DNA from: Nitrospirota bacterium
GTDB taxonomy: Bacteria > Nitrospirota > 9FT-COMBO-42-15 > HDB-SIOI813
Direction: 5' to 3'
Assembly: GCA_016234155.1 (NCBI GenBank)
Contig: JACRGZ010000083.1
Span: 1 to 11,583 of the forward strand
DNA length: 11,583 nt
Part shown: positions 6,484 to 11,583 of the stretch, piece after piece
Position numbering within the stretch: the first letter of the stretch is position 1
How the letters are laid out: the number at the start of each line of letters is the position of its first letter
Program-made: the position numbers and the translations under genes
Notes under the pieces: generated by a model
The model's input: only the letters and a program-made list of their open reading frames with translations
Database searches by the model: none
What the model was told of the DNA's origin: nothing

Positions 6484-8187
6484 ATGGCACGTAACAGAAA
6501 ACTCATAGGCGACATCTTGCGGAACATCTCCACTCTCGGGGAAAAAGAGATAGAGGAATGTCTTGACATCCAGCGTGAGAAAGGAGGCCGCATAGGCGAG
6601 ATATTGGTGCGGACAAAACATGTCAGGGAGACGGATCTACTGAAGGCATTGAGCATACAGTTTCAGATCCCGTATCTCCAGAATGTAACAGAGGAAGAGA
6701 TAGACAAGGGGCTGGTATCCTCTGTGCCGATCTCTTTCCTGAAGAGACATGTCATCCTCCCTTTTCATAAGGACAACGGCACAGTAAAGGTGGCCATATC
6801 TGACCCGCTGAACACCGGTTCCATAGATGACCTGAAGATTTTCCTGGAATCTGATGTCGAACTATTTTTAGCCGAGCCTATCACCATACTCAATGCCATT
6901 AACATGGCCTATGAGACCCATAAAGAATCTGCTGAACAGGTAATAGAAGACATGGGGGAGGATGCACTGATCGTCGGCCTTGAAGAGCCCATTGACCTTA
7001 TAGATGTGGTGGACGAGGCCCCTATTATAAAACTGATCAACTCACTGCTTTTCAGGTCAGTAAAAGAGAGGGCAAGCGATATCCACTTTGAGCCCTTTGA
7101 ACGTGACATAATCGTGCGGTTCAGGATAGATGGTGTATTGCACAATATCCTCTCCCTCCCAAAGAGGTTCCAGCCAAGCATAGCCTCAAGGATAAAGATT
7201 ATGGCCTCTCTGAATATCGCTGAAAAACGCCTCCCGCAGGATGGGAGGATAGGCTTGAAGGCAGCCGGCAAGGATATAGATATCCGTGTCTCGATCATCC
7301 CTACATCCTTTGGTGAGAGGCTTGTCCTGAGACTCCTTGATAAATCCGGATATCTGCTGCGGCTTAAAGATATCGGCCTCTCCAAGGAGAAGCAGAGTAG
7401 ATTCGCCAAGCTGATCCATCTGTCTCATGGTATTATCCTTGTCACAGGCCCTACAGGCAGCGGTAAGACCACTACACTCTATGCGGCCCTGATGGAGATC
7501 AATTCTCCTGACAAAAATATCATCACAATTGAAGACCCGGTAGAATATCAGATAAAGGGGGTCGGACAGATGCAGATTAATCCGAAGATAGAGCTCACTT
7601 TTGCAAAAGGGCTGAGGTCAATACTCCGTCAGGACCCGGATGTCATAATGGTCGGGGAGATAAGGGATTTAGAGACGGCAGAGATTGCCATCCAGGCGTC
7701 ACTCACAGGCCACCTTGTATTCAGCACACTCCATACCAATGACTCGGCAGGGGCAGTCACAAGACTTATTGATATGGGGATCGAGCCGTTCCTCGTCTCA
7801 TCGTCCGTAGTCGCCATAGCGGCACAGAGATTAGTAAGGCTCCTATGTCCATCCTGCAAGAAGGAATATACACCTGCAGGTCCTGAGTTGGATGAGCTGC
7901 GGATTGAACCATCTCAGTTATACGGTCGCCAGGTTTATATGGCTGTAGGCTGTGACAAGTGTATGCAGACAGGCTACAGGGGCCGCACAGGGATATATGA
8001 AATCCTTCTTGTCAATGATGAGATAAGAGGACTTATACAGCAGAATGTCAACTCACAGATAATAAAAAACAGGGCTATAGAAGGCGGGATGGCAACACTC
8101 AGAAAAGATGGGGCTGAAAAGGTAGTAGCAGGGTTGACGAGTATTGAAGAGGTGTCGAGAGTAACACAAGAGGACATTGTGGAATAA
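6484..8187 (+). CDS. gspE: Type II secretion ATPase GspE
   Basis: GspE is the cytosolic hexameric ATPase that powers pseudopilus assembly. The 567-residue product has an N-terminal MshEN-like region (about 1-150). The core domain follows, with ASDIHFEPFE (about residue 198) and the arginine-bearing RLPQDGRIGLK. The Walker A motif GPTGSGKTT lies at 322-330, the Asp box near IEDPVEYQ, and Walker B at about 384-394 (DPDVIMVGEIRD, with Glu392). The His box is LVFSTLHTNDS. A tetracysteine zinc site is formed by C455, C458, C490 and C493, and all catalytic elements are intact. PilB, the type IV pilus ATPase, is a close relative, but placement directly after gspC and gspD argues for GspE. The start lies 16 nt after the gspD stop and has no recognisable Shine-Dalgarno. 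No gspF or pseudopilin gene follows within the window. Confidence 0.93.
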   Translation: MARNRKLIGDILRNISTLGEKEIEECLDIQREKGGRIGEILVRTKHVRETDLLKALSIQFQIPYLQNVTEEEIDKGLVSSVPISFLKRHVILPFHKDNGTVKVAISDPLNTGSIDDLKIFLESDVELFLAEPITILNAINMAYETHKESAEQVIEDMGEDALIVGLEEPIDLIDVVDEAPIIKLINSLLFRSVKERASDIHFEPFERDIIVRFRIDGVLHNILSLPKRFQPSIASRIKIMASLNIAEKRLPQDGRIGLKAAGKDIDIRVSIIPTSFGERLVLRLLDKSGYLLRLKDIGLSKEKQSRFAKLIHLSHGIILVTGPTGSGKTTTLYAALMEINSPDKNIITIEDPVEYQIKGVGQMQINPKIELTFAKGLRSILRQDPDVIMVGEIRDLETAEIAIQASLTGHLVFSTLHTNDSAGAVTRLIDMGIEPFLVSSSVVAIAAQRLVRLLCPSCKKEYTPAGPELDELRIEPSQLYGRQVYMAVGCDKCMQTGYRGRTGIYEILLVNDEIRGLIQQNVNSQIIKNRAIEGGMATLRKDGAEKVVAGLTSIEEVSRVTQEDIVE

Positions 8188-8222
8188 AACGTAACTTCTC
8201 AATAAGTTGAGGTAATGTATGC

Positions 8223-8295
8223 TGTCATTCCCGAATGTTTCTATCGGGAATCTGGTTTTAAACCATATCCCCGATAGAAGCATTCGGGGATGACA
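8223..8295. repeat. 73-nt nested palindrome D, copy 1
   Basis: Outer arms TGTCATTCCCGAATG and CATTCGGGGATGACA are inverted repeats with one mismatch. Inside them CTATCGGG pairs with CCCGATAG, and TGGTT pairs with AACCA around a TTA centre, so nearly the whole unit folds into one hairpin. It lies 36 nt after the gspE stop and could end or stabilise the gspCDE transcript. It resembles the widespread intergenic family whose arms read TCATTCCCG. No target-site duplication is obvious. Confidence 0.85.
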
Positions 8296-8303
8296 GAAAT
8301 GGA

Positions 8304-8496
8304 TTTTCAGGTGAACCGTCATGAGCCAGGGCTCACAAAGGAGGATGAAAATAATCCCCCCCTTCCCGTTGCAATGCTTCGCAGCAACGGGAACCCAGCC
8401 CCTTTAGAAAAGGGGGGTAAAAGTCCCCCTTTTCTAAAGGGGGATTTAGGGGGATTATGGGGTAAGGGGGGATTTGAGAGGCTATTTTCAGGTGAA
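8304..8496 (+). repeat. Composite repeat X-Y-X', copy B
   Basis: TTTTCAGGTGAA occurs at 8304-8315 and 8485-8496, 181 nt apart. The X hairpin is TGAGC (8322-8326) / GCTCA (8331-8335), with different arms from copies A and C but still paired. It is followed by CACAAAGGAGGATGAAAAT, whose TGAAAA is complementary to the opening TTTTCA. Unit Y carries a nested 10-bp hairpin TTCCCGTTGC (8363-8372) / GCAACGGGAA (8384-8393), then C-run/G-run palindromes. An open frame crosses the copy but has no gene-like character outside the repeat. Confidence 0.88.
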
Positions 8497-8593
8497 AATA
8501 TAAAGATCGCTGTATTACATGTAGAAATGGAGATTGACGGGCAGTGTTATGAGTGGATCAAGGAGCGATTGGCTCACAAAGGAGGATGAAAAT
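8485..8593 (+). repeat. Enlarged X unit after copy B
   Basis: The second TTTTCAGGTGAA of copy B starts an X-like unit of 109 nt instead of about 50. It ends in GGCTCACAAAGGAGGATGAAAAT (8571-8593) with only a short GAGC/GCTC stem before it. AGGAGG here stands at a proper distance before ATG 8594, but that frame closes after 17 codons inside the next palindrome. The extra 50-60 nt has no recognisable content. Confidence 0.6.
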
Positions 8594-8608
8594 ATGTTGC
8601 CTCAATCT

Positions 8609-8681
8609 TGTCATTCCCGAAGTCATTTATCGGGAATCTGCTTTTAAACCATATCCCCGATAAAGGCATTCGGGGATGACA
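8609..8681. repeat. 73-nt nested palindrome D, copy 2
   Basis: It has the same length and architecture as the copy at 8223-8295. One arm pair differs in a compensated way: CTATCGGG/CCCGATAG in copy 1 becomes TTATCGGG/CCCGATAA here, keeping the stem. The segment ends 16 nt before the acyltransferase start. The GAAAGG directly after it (8682-8687) is the best ribosome-binding site for that gene, so hairpin folding could affect access to it. Confidence 0.87.
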
Positions 8682-8697
8682 GAAAGGCATTTTTCAG

Positions 8698-9618
8698 ATG
8701 AAAAAAAAGAAGAGAAAAAAGAGAAGACCATGGCTCGATTATATAGAGTATCTCATCTTCATCTGTATAGTGAAGTTTTTTTCTATAATACCGTACCGAT
8801 GGGCGTCGGACATTGGAGGATTCTTAGGCTGTATAGGTTATCGCATGGATGCCAGGCACCGTAACATAGCGCTAAGGAATCTTTCCATAGCCTTTCCTGA
8901 AGAAGGCAAAGGCCGGCTTGCCGGTATAGCAAAAAAATCCTTTGAAAATATCGGCCGGTCAGCGGCAGAGTTCCTGCACGTTGCAACTCAGAAGGCTGAT
9001 GTTGTTCCTAATATCATCCATGATTGGATTACAGTAGAAGGCCGTGATAACCTTGATAAGGCTATAAACAAGGGGAAGGGCCTGCTCTACCTTACAGCCC
9101 ATTTCGGAAACTGGGAATTACTTGGTATTACATTAGCTGCAATCTATCCGCTCAACGAAATTGTCAGGCCGATAGACAACCGCAGAATAGACGGGATAAT
9201 TACATCCATGCGAAACGTTACCGGCGCAAGCGTACTCCCCAAAAAAGGGGTGTTGAGGGATACACTCAAAAAGTTACGAAAGGGGGAGGCAGTGGTGATT
9301 CTGCTGGATCAGAATACATCGAGAAGAGAAGGGGTATTCGTTGATTTCTTTGGACATCCTGCAGCTACAAACAGGGGTATGGCGCTGATTGCCCTGAAGA
9401 GTGAGTCGCCAGTAATCCCGTTATTCATCATTAGAGAAGGGGCTTACAGACACAGAGTTATCTACGCCCCTGAGGTCATTCTTCAGAGAAGTAAAGACCT
9501 GGAAAGGGATGTAATTTCCAATACAGAGAGGTTTACAAAGGTAATAGAGTCGTATATAAGGAACTATCCCGAACAGTGGTTCTGGATGCACCAGCGGTGG
9601 AAGACAAGGCCGAAGTGA
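8698..9618 (+). CDS. LpxL/HtrB-type lipid A late acyltransferase
   Basis: The 306-residue product belongs to the lysophospholipid acyltransferase superfamily, LpxL/LpxM (HtrB/MsbB) branch, which adds secondary acyl chains to lipid A at the inner membrane. A very basic N-terminus (KKKKRKKRR) leads into a hydrophobic anchor (about residues 17-45). RNIALRNLSIAFPE is the usual family stretch, and the catalytic H-x4-E motif is HFGNWE with His135 and Glu140. ILLDQNTSRREGVFVDFFG followed by ATNRG matches the substrate-site block, and QWFWMHQRWKTRP is the typical C-terminus. LpxL and LpxM cannot be told apart here. The ATG lies inside TTTTCAGATGAA, the boundary motif of the nearby repeats, with GAAAGG as ribosome site at 8682-8687. 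A run of eight A follows the start codon's T-G and could slip. The following heptosyltransferase and phosphatase support an LPS role. Confidence 0.9.
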   Translation: MKKKKRKKRRPWLDYIEYLIFICIVKFFSIIPYRWASDIGGFLGCIGYRMDARHRNIALRNLSIAFPEEGKGRLAGIAKKSFENIGRSAAEFLHVATQKADVVPNIIHDWITVEGRDNLDKAINKGKGLLYLTAHFGNWELLGITLAAIYPLNEIVRPIDNRRIDGIITSMRNVTGASVLPKKGVLRDTLKKLRKGEAVVILLDQNTSRREGVFVDFFGHPAATNRGMALIALKSESPVIPLFIIREGAYRHRVIYAPEVILQRSKDLERDVISNTERFTKVIESYIRNYPEQWFWMHQRWKTRPK

Positions 9619-9651
9619 GAAGTAAGAAGCAATGAGTAATGAGTGATGAGT
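9617..9651 (+). repeat. Heptamer array at the end of the acyltransferase gene
   Basis: Five 7-nt units follow one another: GAGAAGT, AAGAAGC, AATGAGT, AATGAGT, GATGAGT. The array begins within the stop codon of the acyltransferase gene. The unit ATGAGTG is the complement of CACTCAT, close to the CACTCAG units in gspD but in the opposite orientation. No gene lies in the array. Confidence 0.75.
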
Positions 9652-9694
9652 CGTCCGGGTAGGTAGTGCTTACTTGTAAAAATATTAGTTAGTA

Positions 9695-9808
9695 TGTCAT
9701 TCCCGAAGTGTTTAATCCCCGATTAAAGCACTCGGGGACGAATCTGGTTTATAAGCCATATCCGTCCCCGAGTGCTTCTATCGGGGATAAAAGCATTCGG
9801 GGATGACA
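9695..9808. repeat. Enlarged palindrome D, copy 3 (114 nt)
   Basis: The ends TGTCATTCCCGAA and TTCGGGGATGACA are those of the two 73-nt copies, and the centre AATCTGGTTTATAAGCCATAT is comparable. Each arm has extra sequence with its own palindromes: GTTTAATC pairs with GATTAAAGC, and the pair CTCGGGGAC / GTCCCCGAG brackets the centre. It looks like a D unit that duplicated or acquired part of its own arms. It lies in the 243-nt spacer before the heptosyltransferase gene and could act as a terminator for the acyltransferase transcript. Confidence 0.8.
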
Positions 9809-9847
9809 ACTATTTTATATCGTTTAATTTTGCAACTAAGCAGTAGC

Positions 9848-9882
9848 ATGTCAGAAGTCAGATGTCAGAAACAAGAAGCAAG
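9848..9882 (+). repeat. Heptamer array across the heptosyltransferase start
   Basis: Five 7-nt units run in register: ATGTCAG, AAGTCAG, ATGTCAG, AAACAAG, AAGCAAG. The third contains the ATG at 9862 used as the longest start, and the next ATG (9883) directly follows the last unit. A change of one unit would move the upstream start out of frame but leave the second intact. Confidence 0.75.
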
Positions 9883-11118
9883 ATGATTGATGCGGCAAGG
9901 ATAAAGAAGGCGCTTATTGTCCTCCCCAACTGGATGGGCGATGCTGTGATGGCAGTCCCTGCAATCTCCAGGATCAGGGATATTTTACCTTCTGCACATG
10001 TCACAGTCCTGGGGCTTTCGCATATATGCGAACTATTCCAGGAGAGTCCATATATAGATGAAACACGGGTATATTCCAAGTCACTACTAGCGACTGTCAA
10101 TGATATAAAAAAATATGGCTATGATATAGCTATTCTTTTCCCCAACTCATTCAGGTCTGCCCTCATAGCACATCTTGCCCGAATCCCGCTCCGTTGCGGC
10201 TATAACAGAGATGGACGCGGGTTCATGCTCAATCTGCCGGTAACGGTGGATTTAAAGATAAAGGGCCTGCATCAGGCCGAATATTACCTTAATTTAGTAG
10301 GTATGGCATTTTCAGGTGAACACTCATGCCCCTATCGGGGCACAAAGGAGGATGAAAATAATCCCCCCCTTCCCGTTGCAATGCTTCGCAGCAACGGGAA
10401 CCCAGCCCCTTTAGAAAAGGGGGGTAAAAGTCCCCCTATTTTAAAGGGGGATTTAGGGGGATTATGGGGTAAGGGGGGATTTGAAAGGGGATTTTCAGGT
10501 GAAACCCTCGTGAGCCCCATGCTCACAAAGGATTCTAAACAGAAGGAGTGGTTACACCTGTCTCAGGACGAGATTCAACGTGGAAAAGAAATGCTCAGCA
10601 AGAATAACATACCGCCTGACTTTCTGATAATAGGCATAAACCCTGGTGCCGCGTATGGCTCAGCAAAACGCTGGTATCCAGAACGGTTTGCCAGGCTCAG
10701 CAATATTCTGTCAAACAAATATAATGCAAAGATAATAGTCTTCGGGGGTAAGCAGGAACAGGACATATCTGAACAGATAGTTAGTGCTTCACAGGTCTCA
10801 ATCCTCAACATGGCAGGAAAGACATCTGTACGGGAACTAATGGCAATGATAAAACATTGCAGGCTATTTATAACAAACGATTCAGGCCCTATGCATATAG
10901 CAGCGGCATTGGGGGTCCCTGTAGTGGCGATATTCGGTTCTACAGACCCTTCAAAAACCAGCCCCTTGGGAGAACAACATATAGTGATAAAGAAAGACAT
11001 TGCCTGCAGCCCCTGTTTCCTGAGAAAATGTTATAAAGACCTGCTCTGCATGGACCTTATAAGTGTGGATGATGTAATGGAAGGGGTGGAGAGGGTTTCA
11101 AAAGGTATTTTCAGATGA
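9862..11118 (+). CDS. waaF: WaaF-type heptosyltransferase with a 61-residue repeat-encoded insertion
   Basis: The product is a glycosyltransferase family 9 enzyme, which transfers heptose from ADP-heptose to the LPS inner core. The N-terminal half has KKALIVLPNWMGDAVMAVPAI, the ADP-heptose LPS transferase opening. The C-terminal half has NPGAAYGSAKRW (residues 260-271) and DSGPMH (340-345), followed by VPVVAIFGSTDPSKTSPLG and a Cys-rich tail (CSPCFLRKC), as in WaaF rather than WaaC. At 418 residues it is about 60-70 longer than the family norm. The excess equals residues 150-210, encoded by a copy of the dispersed repeat and flanked by FSGE on both sides; removal would leave about 357. The insertion falls between the two Rossmann halves, where length is tolerated. 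Start is uncertain: ATG 9862 lies in a heptamer array, ATG 9883 is equally plausible, and neither has a strong ribosome site. The stop overlaps the next gene by ATGA. Confidence 0.88.
   Translation: MSETRSKMIDAARIKKALIVLPNWMGDAVMAVPAISRIRDILPSAHVTVLGLSHICELFQESPYIDETRVYSKSLLATVNDIKKYGYDIAILFPNSFRSALIAHLARIPLRCGYNRDGRGFMLNLPVTVDLKIKGLHQAEYYLNLVGMAFSGEHSCPYRGTKEDENNPPLPVAMLRSNGNPAPLEKGGKSPPILKGDLGGLWGKGGFERGFSGETLVSPMLTKDSKQKEWLHLSQDEIQRGKEMLSKNNIPPDFLIIGINPGAAYGSAKRWYPERFARLSNILSNKYNAKIIVFGGKQEQDISEQIVSASQVSILNMAGKTSVRELMAMIKHCRLFITNDSGPMHIAAALGVPVVAIFGSTDPSKTSPLGEQHIVIKKDIACSPCFLRKCYKDLLCMDLISVDDVMEGVERVSKGIFR
10309..10530 (+). repeat. Composite repeat X-Y-X', copy C, inside waaF
   Basis: TTTTCAGGTGAA occurs at 10309-10320 and 10492-10503, exactly 183 nt apart. 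The first X hairpin is TGCCCC (10327-10332) / GGGGCA (10337-10342) and the second is GTGAGC (10510-10515) / GCTCAC (10521-10526). Both are different in sequence from copies A and B yet fully paired. Unit Y is nearly identical to copy B, including the nested hairpin TTCCCGTTGC (10370-10379) / GCAACGGGAA (10391-10400). The whole copy is read in frame as part of the heptosyltransferase (KEDENNPPLP and so on to KGGFERGFSGE). The complementary strand is also free of stops over most of it. Confidence 0.92.
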
Positions 11119-11583
11119 AAATTGCTGTTTTTATTGACAGGGATGGGACGATAAACCAGGAGACCGGTTATGTGGATAGCTTTGACAGATTCCATATCCT
11201 CCCCCGCATCCCTGATGCTATCAAAAGGCTTAACGAAAACAATATACCGGCGATTATCATAACTAATCAATCAGGGGTTGCCCGAGGATATTTCACCATA
11301 GATTTTGTAAATAAACTGCATGAGAAGATGGGCAAAGAACTTGAGAGAAAGAATTGCAGCGTGGATGCTGTATACACATGTCCACACCATCCTGACGAGG
11401 GTTGTGCATGCAGAAAACCTAAACCCGGGATGCTGCTTAAGGCTGCAAAAGAGCATGGGATATTACTCCGCAGATCTTATGTCATAGGAGATAAGATTGC
11501 GGATATAAAGACAGCCCATAGTGTTGGGGCAAAGGGGATACTTGTTTTAACCGGATATGGTGCAGAAGAAATTAAGTCTGTCA
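11115..11583 (+). CDS. gmhB: GmhB-type D-glycero-D-manno-heptose-1,7-bisphosphate 7-phosphatase, partial
   Basis: The 3' end is cut by the window; 156 codons are visible. The reading starts MKIAVFIDRDGTIN, the HAD nucleophile motif with Asp8 and Asp10, continues with ETGYV and motif II ITNQSGVARGYF, and then a zinc site CPHH...CACRKPKPGM with C89, H91, C97 and C99. These four ligands match the GmhB zinc loop, here of the short type, and separate it from the histidinol phosphatase relative only partly. IGDKIADI supplies the later HAD motif. The enzyme would make heptose-1-phosphate for ADP-heptose, the donor used by the preceding glycosyltransferase. The ATG overlaps that gene's TGA (ATGA), so translation is probably coupled. 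The start codon sits inside a TTTTCAGATGAA motif, with AAAAGG (11100-11105) as a plausible ribosome site. Confidence 0.9.
   Translation, partial: MKIAVFIDRDGTINQETGYVDSFDRFHILPRIPDAIKRLNENNIPAIIITNQSGVARGYFTIDFVNKLHEKMGKELERKNCSVDAVYTCPHHPDEGCACRKPKPGMLLKAAKEHGILLRRSYVIGDKIADIKTAHSVGAKGILVLTGYGAEEIKSV

Noticed and set aside
6484..8187. The ATPase as PilB of a type IV pilus
   Set aside because: Sequence alone does not fully separate the two, but its place right after gspC and gspD supports GspE.
8304..8352. X unit as a known riboswitch
   Set aside because: A hairpin before AAAGGAGG looks like a leader that hides the ribosome site, but I could not match the conserved bases to any riboswitch class I know, and most copies are not placed before a gene with that ribosome site.
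8290..8589. Open reading frame of 99 codons between gspE and the acyltransferase gene
   Set aside because: It starts in the end of a D palindrome and is made mostly of repeat copy B. The same peptide is seen inside waaF only because the same repeat is there. No ribosome site or independent coding character.
8594..8647. Small ORF of 17 codons from ATG 8594, after AGGAGG
   Set aside because: The ribosome-site spacing is good, but the frame lies within D copy 2 and its peptide has no gene-like feature; it is probably a by-product of the X unit ending.
2050..10530. Repeats as a CRISPR array
   Set aside because: Copies are few, long, kilobases apart and without regular spacers; no cas gene is seen.

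Overview
The window reads as chromosomal DNA of a diderm (Gram-negative) bacterium. It encodes an outer-membrane secretin with its type II secretion partners, a beta-barrel protein, a lipoprotein, and enzymes of lipid A acylation and inner-core heptose synthesis. Gene style, moderate GC and heavy loads of C/G-run and palindromic intergenic repeats would suit Nitrospirota or a deltaproteobacterial-type lineage. That placement is inference only; no rRNA or other phylogenetic marker is present.

Layout: a rhomboid-type intramembrane protease (97-762) is followed by a 386-nt gap holding a candidate decayed 3' end of an IS200/IS605-type tnpB/omega-RNA element (about 912-1082). Next come a small lipoprotein with EF-hand-like loops (1149-1982), a repeat-filled spacer, and a FadL/PorV-like outer-membrane barrel (2231-3346). 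A possible promoter (3370-3398) precedes gspC-gspD-gspE (3416-8187), the start of a type II secretion operon. The operon is interrupted after gspE by a 510-nt nest of repeats rather than continuing into gspF and the pseudopilins. The last part is an LPS block: an LpxL/HtrB-type acyltransferase (8698-9618), a WaaF-type heptosyltransferase (9862-11118), and a GmhB-type heptose-bisphosphate phosphatase (from 11115, cut by the window end). The last two overlap by four bases (ATGA).

The most striking content is the repeat system. (1) A composite repeat occurs three times (2050-2211, 8304-8496, 10309-10503). Each copy has a palindromic unit X (TTTTCAGRTGAA, variable hairpin, CACAAAGGAKGATGAAAA), a C-run/G-run unit Y, and a second TTTTCAGRTGAA. 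The X hairpin arms differ in sequence between copies but stay complementary. The third copy lies inside waaF, is exactly 183 nt between its two boundary motifs, and is read through as a 61-residue insertion between the two halves of the enzyme. (2) A 73-nt near-perfect palindrome D (8223-8295, 8609-8681, plus an enlarged copy at 9695-9808) lies between genes. (3) Heptamer arrays lie inside the 5' part of gspD, right after the lpxL stop codon, and across the waaF start. (4) The 12-mer TTTTCAGRTGAA occurs eight times; two of these contain the ATG of a real gene (lpxL and gmhB).

Together the genes point to envelope biogenesis and secretion. The repeats appear to have spread through intergenic space and, in at least one case, into a coding sequence without breaking its frame.
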